A DNA stretch of 64,000 bases from Pocillopora verrucosa (lineage: Eukaryota > Cnidaria > Anthozoa > Scleractinia > Pocilloporidae): the NCBI RefSeq assembly GCF_036669915.1, contig NC_089316.1, positions 3,782,771 through 3,846,770 on the forward strand, in the 5' to 3' direction. The position numbers and the translations under genes were made by a program. Every line of letters begins with the position of its first letter. The first letter of the stretch is position 1. Below the pieces are notes generated by a model. The model saw only the letters and a list, made by a program, of their open reading frames with translations. It made no database searches and was not told the DNA's origin. Of this stretch, positions 1-11,978 are shown in pieces.

Positions 1-528
1 GGGAGCAAAATTTTCATTTGAATAAATTCATACTCTTATCAACGTCATCTAAATCCTAGTTATGTTTGTAAGAACCAACCTTCAGACCCGTAAATGGCTG
101 AGTCGTTCCGGGGTCTTTCAGAACCTCCTTGTCGAAAAAATTGAACCGGCGCCACTGCAAGACGAAAACTTTCATTTTTGAGCCCTGGTTTGTGATTATG
201 AAAACATCAAAATGGCCAAAACAAACCTGTAATAATGCCATCGCGCTGAAGTATTGTCAACAAAATATTTCAATTCCTGGTTCCTCGTACCTTAGTCCAC
301 CATCTTGTTTAGAATCTACCCAAAAAGGCCTATGGGAAATACCATATTTGGAATACTTGATTGACAAGTTGCGTAAATTTGGTGAAGTCACGCAAAGCAC
401 GCGCAGACGAACCACAGAAGGAGCGGCCATTTTCTTTTGTTCTCTTTCCTCATAATCTAAACGACGTGGAACGAAGTGACCATCATTTGGAGATTTTAGT
501 ATCGGAGACTATTGTACTCTTTTAGGGA
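1..528. promoter_or_regulatory. 5' flank and probable promoter/5'UTR of the YTHDF gene
   Basis: No convincing gene is visible here; the small open frames have no recognisable motif or splice context. A YY1-like core (gcggccatttt, about 423-433) sits roughly 100 bases before the YTHDF start codon, a common place for this motif at animal housekeeping promoters. The region from about 430 to 528 is probably 5' untranslated sequence, but no transcript is available to fix the start site. Confidence 0.45.
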
Positions 529-3500
529 ATGTCAGCTACTATCGACCAGGTATGTTTTCAGTTTAAATCATTTCGTTTTTCGCCGATTTCTTGGCGACCA
601 ACGGCAACAACGACTAATTTGATTCTAATTTCCTCTGCATTCCTGAATGCGTGTTCCCTCGTGTGTGCGCAGCGACCCAAGGATCACAGCGGAAAAGGTA
701 CGTCACTGTCTTTTTACTGCGTGCTTTAAGCGGCAAAGAGCCGTTTGCGTGATAGTTAATCGATTAACGCTGTTTCGAATATTTTACAGGGTACGTGAAC
801 AAAAATGGCGAATTACAGAATGTGGCGGGTGAAGATATCGATCGTTACCTCCATCCGGGAGCGAAACAGGTGAGATTTGTCAGATGTTTACTTTGCAGGC
901 GTATTTTCTTCGCACCACTCCGCTTTAACCACGATTTGATTTCTTCAAGGGCCTACACTAACTGTTGCCATGTCTTTTTTTCTATCCCTTCGATAACGTC
1001 ATGGCATTCCCGATGGATCGGCTTACGACGATAATCATAAATTCTTGTTTAGGGCACCGAGAAACAGTTGAACTCTCAACAAGTCAACACGAGCTTGCCG
1101 AGCCAATTAACGGACACTTATCTGCCACCATTTTATCCTACGACAACAACGGGTTCCAATACAGGATTACCTCCGATGCCATTCCCTTATCTGAATGCTG
1201 CTGGAATCAGCGACGGCACTTGGTCCACTGGAGTGCCTTCGCTCAATCCTAACACGCTGTTTCCTTCATCGGGTTTCGGAGCAGTTGGGAACGGAGAACA
1301 ACTATTACAAGACCAGATGTTCAATCACAATGCAGGAGTCGCCGTTTCTACAAACGCTTATCTAAGCAGTTTAACCCATAACTCTCAGGGCCCCCCAGCA
1401 CTCTATTTTCCTGGAACATCTACTGATATTTCATGGGGGGAACAGTCTCAGGGGGCAGCAATGTTGCCAAATTTTTACCAACCACCACCACCTCCGACAT
1501 CTGAACACGGAGCTTTGAATCCTATTGGAGTTGATTTGGACTCTTTGAAAGGAAAGGAGTTTGGTTCTACTGGAAATGTGGAAAATGCCCTTTCTAGTTT
1601 GGCTCTAGGAGTAGATGACAAAGGAAATGAAGGGTTGAACGATCAAACCAAGTTATCTCAGGCAACTAGTTCATCAACTGTTACTCCTTCTGAGACTAAA
1701 CCAAAGTCTTGGGCTGCTATTGCAAGCCAACCAGCTAAGCCAAAGGCAAAGTTACCTCCACCAAAACCAAAACTGCCTCCTCCAATAACCTCACAACAAA
1801 CTGTTGGGCCTTCTAAAGTTGAATCTGGAGCATGGGGAAATGCAGTAAAATCTGGTCCCAACAAGCCTGCGATTGGCCGCGGCACAAGGCCGCGACCCAA
1901 TACAGGAGGAATGTCCGGAAATCCAGGACCTGTGAATCCACCAGTTAATTCATCTGAATCTGTTCCAATTCTTGATAAATTGAGATCCAAGAATTGTTAC
2001 AATCCAAAGGAATTTGGCCTACTTCAGAAAAATGCCCGGTTTTTCATTATCAAAAGTTACAGCGAGGACGATATTCATCGTTCAATCAAATACTCCGTGT
2101 GGACAAGCACAGAGCATGGAAACAGGCGTTTGAACGATGCTTTTAAAGAGCAGCAGGGCAGTAAATCTCCAATTTATCTGCTTTTCAGTGTGAATGGAAG
2201 TGGCCATTTCTGTGGAATTGCAATGATGACATCGGAGGTCGATATGGAGATTGAAACTGGAATTTGGACTCAGGACAAGTGGAAAGGCAAGTTTGATGTG
2301 AAATGGTTCTATGTGAAGGATGTGCCAAACAATGCATTACGTCATATTCGCTTGGAGAACAATGACAACAAGCCTGTTACCAATTCCCGGGATACCCAGG
2401 AAGTCCCACTGGAGAAAGGAAAACAGGTACTGAAGATCATTCATTCTTACAAGCACCAGACGTCAATCTTTGATGACTTTGGCCATTACGAGAAACGACA
2501 GGATGAGGAATTTAAAAAGGTAAGATTGAGCTGATTTGAAACACAGTGACATTAAGGCATTACTTTTGAAGTAATTATACTTCCTCATGTGTAAAGCCAA
2601 GCTTTGGAAGTGCAAGCCAAAGGTCTTCCTGAGAGGTGCATCTTCTTTTTACTTTTAGGCATTAGTTAGGTCAAAAAACATCCTTGTTTAAAATTTTAAA
2701 TCCACCATTCTTGCCCCTTGTAATGATTGGAAAGTAGCAATTGGAAAATAAAGATTGGAAATCTGCAGCATTCTACCTTCATGAACAAGGAATTCACACT
2801 TAATTTTTGGCTGTAAGACTTTTGATTTTAAAAATTAAAAAAAAAAAAGGCAAGAGAAAGTAGAACCATTTCTGGCTATTTATGGTGACATGATTGTGCT
2901 AATACATTAGTGCACATGTACTTTTAGCTGTTTACATTTATTTTCTAGACTGTCACTGGCATATTATTTAAGAAATTATCAAGAATGGAATAATTGTTTC
3001 GTCTCCTGGTTTCTGTTTCTCTGCTGTTCAGGGCGTGAAATTAACTTTTTTTCTGATAGCCACTTGGCTCCTAAATTCTTCAAAGTGGTAGCCAATTCTC
3101 AAAAAGTTGGTTGCCATTTTCAAAGACAAACAAAATCTTTCTTTACGCTGTCAGCGTTCTAGATAGACCCTCCAAAATTAAGTAAGGGAAAAGATCTTTA
3201 ACGTGCTACAAAGTGGACACTAGGATGGATGATATACAACGTCAGGCTCATCTAAATCTAAAGATGGCGTCTAGTTATCGATTGAGAAGCACGTGCTACG
3301 TTTTAGAAACAAACTTAATGAGGAAGTTTGCCGCGGGTTTATCTTTGCAAATCTTTTTAATTCACTATATCTATAGCTTGAATATGAAATCACAAATTAT
3401 ATTGATACGCTTTTAACCCTTTAACTCCTAGATCAAATTTGTAATTCTCCTTACTGTCAACCATACAGTTTTTATATCATTATTTCAGAGAATTTAGTAT

Positions 3501-3862
3501 TGGATCAACCAATTGTCCTCAAAAGGATATTTTTCTTTATTCTCATCACTTATCTGGTTGATATTGTAAAGATATTGTAAGGAGAAATTCTGTTTAAGGG
3601 TTAAAGAGGGAAGAGATTTACGTAGTGCTTTACTGTATTTATAGATAGCAAGTTCTATACCTCAGCAAAGGGGTTGGAAAAGGTTCCTCTTCCAAGAGAT
3701 AATCAGTAGCACTTAGATCCCATAATTGGGGAATTCTCAAATTGCTTATTAAAATAAGCATTATGAGAGAAAAGATATGAAGTTAACATCTACTGAATAA
3801 AAAAATTCTTTCTATTTGTTTTTCAGGGAGGAAAGAAAGTTGTTGGAGTCAAAGCACCATAA
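529..3862 (+). CDS. YTHDF: YTHDF-family m6A reader
   Basis: Cytoplasmic reader of N6-methyladenosine in mRNA; the family controls mRNA decay and translation. Coding exons: 529-549, 673-697, 790-869, 1053-2519 and 3827-3862, all GT-AG and in phase, giving 542 residues (vertebrate YTHDF1-3 are about 560-585). The N-terminus MSATIDQ resembles the MSAT start of vertebrate paralogues. Residues about 43-365 are low-complexity, rich in Pro, Asn, Ser and Gly, as in the phase-separating half of the family. The YTH domain spans about 368-510 and keeps the three cage tryptophans ([15 protein letters not shown]) plus SGHFCG, HIRLENN and NSRDTQEVP. The C-terminus is Lys-rich and is encoded by a tiny last exon. 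A polyadenylation signal follows 44 bases after the stop. It is the only YTHDF copy here; vertebrates have three, so I give the family symbol without a number. Confidence 0.96.
3413..3604. mobile_element. MITE-like element, family B, in the last YTHDF intron
   Basis: About 190 bases bounded by ttaaccctttaactcc on the left and gtttaagggttaa on the right, that is, imperfect terminal inverted repeats. The interior holds the recurring pieces gtaattctccttactgtc, attggatcaaccaat and gatattgtaaggagaaattc. Similar copies occur at about 20740-20936 and 60137-60345. No coding capacity, so it would be non-autonomous. Confidence 0.7.
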
Positions 3863-5984
3863 AGAAGGGCATTCATAAGTCTGCCTTCCCTAGCCAGAGA
3901 GTCTGAATAAACTATTATTCCAATAATTCTTTTCTTGTTGGGCAAAGGAACCCTCTAATGATTTGCTTTTGGAGAATTTCAATTATTCCAATGGTGATTT
4001 GAAATTCTGTATAGTCTCAACTTCAAAATAACAAATCACCAGTATAAACTTTAAAAAAAATATACACTGACTCGTGCTGGGAGGAAGCTTATGTCTTTAG
4101 GTAGGTCTGAGCTCAAAAGCTCCCCAAGTACATGTAGTAGGATCATTGTTTTTTATTCCTTGAGTACTGTAGGTTGGAGCCAAGGTGGTGCTGTTGGCTT
4201 AAGACTGTTATGCATAGCTGCTAGTAAGCTGGGGGTCCTTTCACAATAAACCACAATTGTGTGATATTGGTTTTGATTCTTTGATTGAATGGTACAATCT
4301 GATGTCACTAAAATTCTCACCTCCTTCTGAATGATTACATTTGTTTCACTTAAAAATTTTAAGCATTTAATTCCCAGGGATGACCCAAAGAATTTCTCTC
4401 AACAATAATTATTCATTTTCTAGCAGAGTGCTGATGGAGGGTATAAATATTGATGAGGAAAATGTTTGATGAAATACCAAACTCTCAGTTCTGAAAGTGT
4501 AAGAAATGTATCCCAAACAGTGTTGAGAATTGATATTTAGAACATCATGAAAGGGTGACAATGCACAAGTCATAACATGATACTCTTGTAAGAAACGTAG
4601 AATATCCAAGTCCTGGGTCTAGAGTTTTTGCAAAAGTGTGGTGAGAAGCGAAAGGTTTTTTCATTGGAGGAGGTGCATAGCACTTGGACAATAGCTACAA
4701 TTTTTATAAATTACCTTGGGTAAAATACCTTTAATGGTGTTTTCTTTGCACATTATCTCGTTTCAGTTTGCTTCCTTATTTAATGCATGACGGGCTAAAA
4801 GATGTTAGAGCAATTTTATAACCTGTTGTATTTTCAAGAATTCTCAGTGAATTTAGGCGGTATTAAGAGGTGCTAATTAGTGGTGACGGCCTAAAAAGGA
4901 GAAAAATGCAATTTTGGGTGAAATCATTAACAACTGTGATATTGACCGGAAAGGATCGTAGGTGTTGAGTAATAATTAGTGAAATTTTGCCAGTTGACGA
5001 TATGCCCTCACCTGAATCCTTGTTTCATGCTGCCTACCAAACATTCTCCTACTTAACTTCCCCTCACCCTATCCTAAGTTAGTGTCCGAAGAACAGACAT
5101 GGAATATGGGCATATCGGCGAGTTTCCTAGAGAAACTGAATGAATTCATTCTTCTTCTCATGCGTCCTGAATTGTTAAATATGTGTTTCTGTTCTTTGTT
5201 TCACTCCTTCCTTATATTTGAAGCTTTGGAGTTTTTTCTTGGAATAACATTCATAATAAGAGTTAGTGAGTAGGAAGAAACCTAATTTCAAAACACGACG
5301 TGGAAATCTTACTTTCTCTGTTTCTCATTCCTTTATGAAAACTAAGGATTATCAGACTTAATCCTTTGGGGCCCCAGGCTACACAAAATTGGCGGAGAAA
5401 GATGAATTATGTATTAATAAATACCGCAGCAGTGACGAAAACTAGTCAAGGCTTGCTCATGAGAGTGGTTTTTAAATATTAATATGGAAAGTAATCGGAG
5501 ATTGCAATGATAGCTTTGTTCTACTACTCTGTTATTGACGCTAAATTCTCAAGCTCAATCAATCGGATGCAAACTCGACATCAATCGCGGCCTGGTCACT
5601 AGTTTTTTTTTTCGCCGCGTTTTCTGCAAGTCACGTGTCTTTAACTAGAACTTCTATTGGCTCCTTGTGATGCTAGTCCCTAATCTGTACTTTTGTTTTG
5701 GTTTCTCTACACTAATACACTCAAAACAAGCAAAAGGCGAAATGTATAAAATTACCTTGAAATTGTTTTATCATTTATAGCGAAGAGAAGTGATACAAAA
5801 TGTTTTCGTCATGCAAATTGCTTACTTTACTTGTTCTGGGGAAGATTTTCAGTTTCAACGTTTCCGAAAATATCTTGTTATAGCGGAGGTTAAATTAGGT
5901 AAGGCAGTTTCTTTTAAGAGTGCATGCAACGCGTTTTTCGATAGTTTACTTCTCTTTTTTCAAGAATATAGATCTATTTTACAA
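3863..5984. other. Intergenic stretch between convergent YTHDF and GPCR genes
   Basis: It contains the YTHDF polyadenylation signal (AATAAA, 3906-3911) and a second possible one near 4244. The short open frames show no family motif. I see no further gene. A short CCAAT/ATTGG-bearing fragment near 5590-5680 may be a worn copy of the dispersed repeat called family D here. Confidence 0.5.
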
Positions 5985-7259
5985 CTACAGAAAGGTTAGG
6001 GTATTCTCTTTTGTAAAGCCCACTCTTCCCAAGTGTAAACTGTGAATTTGACTTGGCAGAACCTCTGACTCACAATTTCTTAACTGATAGTCTATCGGAA
6101 TCTCACTGAAGTGAAGTTCGCTATCAGTATCCATCTCTGGAATGGGACTGAGGCAAGGTCTCTGTGACATTACACCAGCCTCGATTGAAATAAATTGATC
6201 AGAGCCCTGTTGGCAACCTGAGAAACTTAGGAGTGGTCCTCTTCTTGTTTTCAAGAAGAAAGCGTTCGATTGTCGACGAAGTGGAAGACTTGCGCTTTCA
6301 ACTTGGCAACTGATTTCGTTAGGGCTAACATGAGGCGCGACCCCAACCCGCCTAAACAAATTCTTTACTCTGGTTCGAAACTCTCGCTTCCGGATGGAGT
6401 ATATTATAGGATTGCATACTGAGCTGACGAAGAAGATACAAGTTGTAGATAGAGTAACTTCTGCTGGAATCTTGACATTTTTTACGAACTGACGGCAAAG
6501 TCCTACAATCCAACCGGGTAAAAAGCACAACAGAAACGCCGCAATGATAATGCTGACATCGACGGCTGCTTTCCGTTCGTTCATGCGCCTCAGCGTTTCT
6601 TTGCGATGGATCTCCGCTCCAACGGTGCGTTCGTTGAGGATCGGCGCGGCAGCGTTTCTTTTAAGAATGTTTGCCGTCTTTAAGACTCGCCAGTTTAGGA
6701 AAACTATTACCAGAAAAGGCACAAGAAACATGCCAATCACATACAACGCAATGTTTCTTGCTATGGAATCATCATGAACTGACCATCCTTGCTCGCAGAA
6801 GAACACTTCGGGGTTGTATACGTAATTGCCAAAACCAAGGAACGGACCGATGGAAACTAGAATCGGAACTATCCAGATGAGGGCGATAAACACTGATTTG
6901 CATTTTGTCATCGTGCCATCGTGGGTCAAAGGAGATCTCACTATAGCTTTGTATCTTTCGTAAGAAACAGCTATCAGATGCAGAACGGTGTTGAAGTAGA
7001 AATATCGCACAAAAAACGGATTAAGGTAACACATCGTTTGTCCGTAGCGCCATTTTTCTTCTGCTATGCTGGCGATGCGGAACGAGTTTGTAAGAATCAA
7101 ACAGAGAATATCGGACGCTGCAAGACTGGCGAGTAAAATATATCGCATTACATTGAATCTCCTCTCAAACGTGATCGTCATGAACACCAACACGTTTCCG
7201 GGGAGTCCGACGATATTGAAAATAGCGTGGAGAACTGCGATTATTTGATGAAAAGACAT
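5985..7259 (-). CDS. Rhodopsin-like (class A) orphan GPCR, single exon
   Basis: Seven-helix plasma-membrane receptor of 424 residues. I start at the methionine at 7259 (MSFHQII) because the longer open frame has no ATG upstream before a stop. Visible landmarks: GLPGN in helix 1, LASLAASD in helix 2, a Cys at the top of helix 3 pairing with FFCEQGW in loop 2, ERY (from SYERYKAIV) in place of DRY, FLLCFLPGW in helix 6 with CFLP for the usual CWxP, and NPIIY in helix 7. The cytoplasmic tail is about 100 residues longer than in the paralogue at 11979-13037, with Ser-rich stretches. The two proteins match closely through the whole seven-helix core. The ligand is not predictable from sequence; intronless, locally duplicated receptors of this kind are typical of anthozoan expansions. 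Confidence 0.92.
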   Translation of the reverse strand: MSFHQIIAVLHAIFNIVGLPGNVLVFMTITFERRFNVMRYILLASLAASDILCLILTNSFRIASIAEEKWRYGQTMCYLNPFFVRYFYFNTVLHLIAVSYERYKAIVRSPLTHDGTMTKCKSVFIALIWIVPILVSIGPFLGFGNYVYNPEVFFCEQGWSVHDDSIARNIALYVIGMFLVPFLVIVFLNWRVLKTANILKRNAAAPILNERTVGAEIHRKETLRRMNERKAAVDVSIIIAAFLLCFLPGWIVGLCRQFVKNVKIPAEVTLSTTCIFFVSSVCNPIIYSIRKREFRTRVKNLFRRVGVAPHVSPNEISCQVESASLPLRRQSNAFFLKTRRGPLLSFSGCQQGSDQFISIEAGVMSQRPCLSPIPEMDTDSELHFSEIPIDYQLRNCESEVLPSQIHSLHLGRVGFTKENTLTFL

Positions 7260-8610
7260 GCCTGATCTTAGAATCAAACGCTTGAAGTATACTTTGCAAG
7301 AGTCAATGACGTTTTGGGGCACGAGCGCTATGATGCGTAACTTATGTAACTCCAAAAAATACGTCAGTAAACTACATCCTGGTAGCAGGATCTACGCGGA
7401 ACGTTTCGAAAACAAGTGAGGTGAAAAATTATATTATCTTTGCCTTAATGCTTGTCATATCTGTGCAGAATCATCAAATAACTTTACAAAAGAAAATAAT
7501 AAATTGTTTTTGAACAATTTAAATTTTCAGAAGCAGTGGATTGTTCATCTGAAGTGTTGATCATCTTCCGCTGCAACGCGAGATTGATCAAGATTTTAAG
7601 AATAAAAACAACTTGTACTTTAAACTGAGAGTCGCCAAATTGCGTTTCTATACTTCATTCCCATTTTCTTGCGTCATGCAGCATAAAATAAACGGTAAAA
7701 TAAACGTAAAAGTGTTGTCTAACTGGAAAATGAACCCCAATGCTTAGTGACAAGATTTTGTTTGCATAAATTTTGTTTTTATTGTTTTGGTTTTCCTATT
7801 GTATTATAGATCACTAGACTAAATGGACTTCTCGGTTTGATGAAGTTTAAGAAGACCCACAAAAAACTCCTTCGTTGGTTTCTGGTCAAGACTTGGAATC
7901 GACTTAAGAATCAAAGACCTAAGAATCGACTTAAGAATCAAAGACTTTAAATCGAACTTTTGGTTTAAGATGCAAGCATCAGTTTAATTCCGGACTCGGA
8001 GGAAACGTAGATAAAAACCCTGAATTAGTTAGTGCCATGAAAACCTGTGCCAAACAAATCAATTTGCCATTGAGTGTCGAAAGTAAAATGAAACTGTGGA
8101 GTATTTTGCTTTACTTAGCTCGTGATTGGTTCATAAAATTCGCGCCACGCCAGCAGCCAATCGGAATCAAAGCTAAACATAATCACGATTGGTCAATTGT
8201 CTTTCTCCCACGCTTATGAAAGTTTCCTTGTTTTTTATTGAATTCTCTGTGGCTTCTTGTGAGGAACCCCCGTGGTTTGATGTGCGTTTGTAATTATTTC
8301 AGATTTCGTTTAGAAATGCCTCTCTCGTAAACGAGATTTTATCCTTGAAAAAGTAATTGACGATACGAAAACTGCAAAAAAAGTAACACAAAGACCACTG
8401 AAATAGTTTTTAAAACTTGCGGTCAGGGGAGTGTTGACAAATTTTGCTTCACGCCTTCAAACAAAACTTGTTGTAACACAGGAAGCCTCAAGTGCAAGAT
8501 GCTCATTTTCATCATTTTAAATCAAAGCTACTCCGTACAACAACAAAGCTACGTATTAATTGTAGAGAACGCACGGAAATTCATTTTCAACCTCCATTAG
8601 GTCAAGGTTA

Positions 8611-8932
8611 TGTATATCGTATTTCCTCGAACAAGCGCCCGGGCGCCTGTTTAAAATTTCGGCCAAAAGTGGTTGCGGGGGCGCTTACTGGAGGGAGGGC
8701 ACTTAATCGAGGGAGACGCTCATTATTTTCCAGTACTAATTCCTTTTTACTTGAAGCTTAAAAATTTATAAATAGAATTAAGCAAGTTTTCTTTGTATCC
8801 CTATTATTTAAGAAAGTGAAGGAGGGGGTGGGGAGAGGCGCTCATTCGAGGGGGGCGTTTGTTTGACATTATGGCTTATGGAGGGGTGGGCGCTTATTAT
8901 AACGTGGGCGCTTATTCGAGGAAATGCAGTAT
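8611..8932. mobile_element. GC-rich terminal-inverted-repeat element
   Basis: Left end atttcctcgaacaagcgccc and right end gggcgcttattcgaggaaat are near-perfect inverted copies. Inside are several direct copies of a gcgctta-tcgaggg unit, so the element is both inverted and internally repetitive. It has no open frame of note, which suggests a non-autonomous DNA transposon or satellite-like insertion. Confidence 0.65.
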
Positions 8933-8950
8933 ATATATATATATATATAT
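8929..8950. repeat. (TA)n microsatellite
   Basis: A pure alternating TA run directly next to the right end of the GC-rich inverted-repeat element. It may be an expanded TA target duplication or chance. Confidence 0.85.
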
Positions 8951-10750
8951 TAAAAGAAGGTGGGTGTAGAATAAAAGCATTTTGAAGGTTAAGGATAACA
9001 TGAAATTCTTTCTGGAGTTTGACTTCACGGAATGGCAATTGGAGGGGGGGGAGGGGAGGGGACATCCTTTTGAGTTTCGAGGTGACTGAAGTTTTCTCAT
9101 TGTGACTGACCCAGAGTAATTTTCTGTTCAAGGGTGCAGAAAATTTTAACGCGCCAACGTCAAATTTTATCATTTTTGAGTCACAATACACCTCTTTTCT
9201 CAGAGAACGTTTTTCGAATTCTAGTCAATCGTAGAATCCTGTTATTCGGTAAGCAGAAGTTAGATGCAAGTCACTCTTAGGGGTGAAAGGATTACCGTAA
9301 CGTGACGCCAAACAGAACACGGTTTTTCGGGGTCTTGAATTAATATACCGGAGAACAGTTCACCGTTTATGACTGGGTACCTGTCCAGACACAAAATCTG
9401 GAAATCAGGCGTGGATGCTAAGGATGCGTGAATGCGCGGTCCACAAGTTTTTGCCGAAGGTCTTGTTAGGTGTTCTCCATGGCGCTTTGATATTGAAATT
9501 GAGAGGATGCTGTCATATTCTCACCTTTGAAGGACCACCGACGACCCAGTTTCTTCTCTTATCCAGGCTGTCCACAGTTGTTATTTGTTTGTGCAGAAAG
9601 AATACGAAAGAATAATCATTTTGCGTACACGTTCGTGATTTCGCTCACGCCATAGAATCGGCACTCGAACGAGAATGATAAAATCAGAAGGATGAATTAG
9701 GTGAAAGAAATCTGAAAGTCCTAAAGTAAGAAATTAGAAATTCATCCTTTCTTGGACAGCGGGGTAACTGTGAAAACCCGACTCAGGCCTTTCTCGTTTT
9801 TTCACTCCTCCACTTCTATCGCGCCGCTGTTTTACCAACTGAACGCCTGGAACAGGGTATGGACCGGAAAATGAAGGATGCATCTTAAGAATCTGAGAGA
9901 ATTACATATTAAATTAAAGGAAAGTTCATTTATAATTTTGCAAAACTTGATGGTATGTATGTGTCAACACAGAAAACTTGACAAGAAGTTGTGGGCGCTG
10001 AGTGATCTCGGTTCTGACTCGGCTGTACTATTGTAACGCTGGATACAACGAATAATGATAAAAAAGCAACACTTGTCAAAATACCTTGTCGTTCACACTC
10101 AGGAGCACGTAAAACTTGTCTTGGAAAACTTGCCATCGTGTAACAGGCTTTACCGGCATGATGACTAATTTTCAAACTTTTTTCGTGTTCCCCCGACGTA
10201 CAAAGTATGTTATTACGCCGATAAACCGATAGAAAGTGCAATTTATTTCTTTTGTAAAATTCAAACAAACGGTAGGTTGTTGGCCAATTAGGACATCGCT
10301 CTTCGTATCTCGATAATTTCACTTTCTCTTTCAACGTGATTTGATTTAATGACCAAAAAAAAATCAGTGACAGGGATTCCAGAGATATCTCCCCCAATTC
10401 ATCGATTTTTGAAAACTTAGTGACTTCAGTTTTTTGACAAATGTTTAATATTTAAGTGACAAGGTATGATTTCAGACCAAATTGCACAAAACGGAGTTTA
10501 ATTACCATTTTATTACATCTATTTTGAAATCCAGTTGCCAAATACAAGTTTTTGTAATCTGTACAAATACTTAGAGCTGGTTTGTAAAAAAACAGTTTTT
10601 CCTGCAATTTGATTGATTTTTTTTTGAAGAAGTCTTAAAATTTAATTGGTTTTTGTGTTTTAGTGAAGTGGTCTTATTGGCTGAGAAAAAGATGCGATTT
10701 TAAGCATAAATTTAATATGATAATTTGGTCTAATAAACTGAGTAGATAAT

Positions 10751-10910
10751 GTAATAAGCCACCGTAAAAAGTTTCTAAAGCTCACTTTTTGAGCGTTAGC
10801 TCTTGGTCAGAGCCCTTCGATATTTGCCCTGACGAATGGCTAACGCTCTGAATGTCAGCTTTCCAAATTATCTACTATTTATTTTTAACTATTTACGGTG
10901 GCCAATTTAC
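10751..10910. mobile_element. Fold-back element with nested hairpins
   Basis: The outer arms are gccaccgtaaa near 10758 and tttacggtggc near 10892; the inner arms are gagcgttagc at 10791 and gctaacgctc near 10839, with gtcag/ctgac between them. The whole stretch can fold into one long imperfect hairpin. No open frame of interest. Best read as a miniature inverted-repeat element. Confidence 0.7.
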
Positions 10911-10955
10911 TTTTATCAACTCAGTTGTTAAAACCAAATTATCTTTTTACACTTC

Positions 10956-10989
<34 letters not shown>

Positions 10990-11978
10990 GTTCCCCCTTT
11001 ATTCATTTGTCGTTTTTCAGTTCAGAAAATAACATCTGCATGTTGCTGTTGTTGATAATAAGGAAGAGAGGAAACACATGTCGGTAAAAACTCTTTCCCA
11101 AGATAATCCTGATTTCTTTGTTGATAAACACCTAACATGGATAACTTTAATTAAATGGAGCTTGATCGACGAAGAAAAGAAAAATAAAAGCTTTGATATA
11201 TTGAACTAAGGACTGTGGACTCATTGGCCACGTCGACTATAAATTATCTTTAACACGTTTTTATATGAAGGGAAGTTTTCGAGGCCCTGGCAGCTTCTAC
11301 CCACGTATTGACGTGAGGAATAAATTAAATTTTGTTCCAAATGCATGTAGACCAAATCTTCTTTCCTATGTGGATAACACGTGCAGAAAAGATTTGTGAA
11401 ACGCAAAACGTGATTCACAAAAAGGCTCGCGAATCGTTTTTGGGGTCGCTGCCTATAATTTCTCTTATACTTTCCAAATACAAAATAATGATAAGAATAA
11501 GAATACTAGTAATGATAATAAAGAAAAAGAAAAGAAAATTCTCAAAACTATGTGAATCTCTAGAACTCGTTTAGAGTCTTTAAGACATTTAGCAGGATAC
11601 TTTGCTTTTCAAATTATATTACAAGTAAATCCATTGCCTAAAGATTTGTCCTCAAATCTTCGCTTGTCATCTCCTCTTTCAGTCATTATACTTTTCTCAT
11701 AAATTGGACAAAAAAAATTAGGTTTAGGTGTTTTTTCTCTTCACTTTTTCGCCGGACGATTCACTGATATGATAAGGAGAAATTCTACGTGCTACTAACA
11801 TGTGGGAGTTTAAGAAAGTGTAACTCAGTTTCCGTTTCATTTGTCTCTCTAAAACATGTCAAGTACTTCATTTGCCCTTATTGTGTAGTGTCTGTTGTTA
11901 TTCCAGGTCCTCCAAGATGTTATTGGAAGAAGCTTCTGAGGATGGTTCATTTGAAGAAATAACTCGTCAGAGTCAAAC

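Larger units (their letters stand above)
7260..11978. other. Repeat-rich spacer between the divergent GPCR paralogues
   Basis: No gene is supported in these 4.7 kb. It holds a perfect short tandem duplication near 7893-7947 (aatcgacttaagaatcaaag repeated), an ATTGG-rich family D fragment at about 8110-8215, a GC-rich inverted-repeat element at 8611-8932 followed by an (AT)n run, and a hairpin element at 10751-10910. The promoters of both receptors must lie at its two ends, but I recognise no specific site. Confidence 0.55.

Noticed and set aside
1658-1990. 110-codon minus-strand frame inside YTHDF
   Set aside because: It is an antisense shadow of the Pro/Gly-rich part of the YTHDF exon.
7260-7355. 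N-terminal extension of the minus-strand GPCR to 456 residues
   Set aside because: The extension begins at a TTG codon and contains no ATG before the upstream stop; the paralogue starts at the equivalent Met.
9930-10397. 155-codon open frame on the minus strand
   Set aside because: It has no recognisable motif, no splice context and sits in a repeat-rich spacer. A hydrophobic stretch (TSVAFLSLFVVSSVTIV) is the only hint of a protein. Not supportable as a gene.
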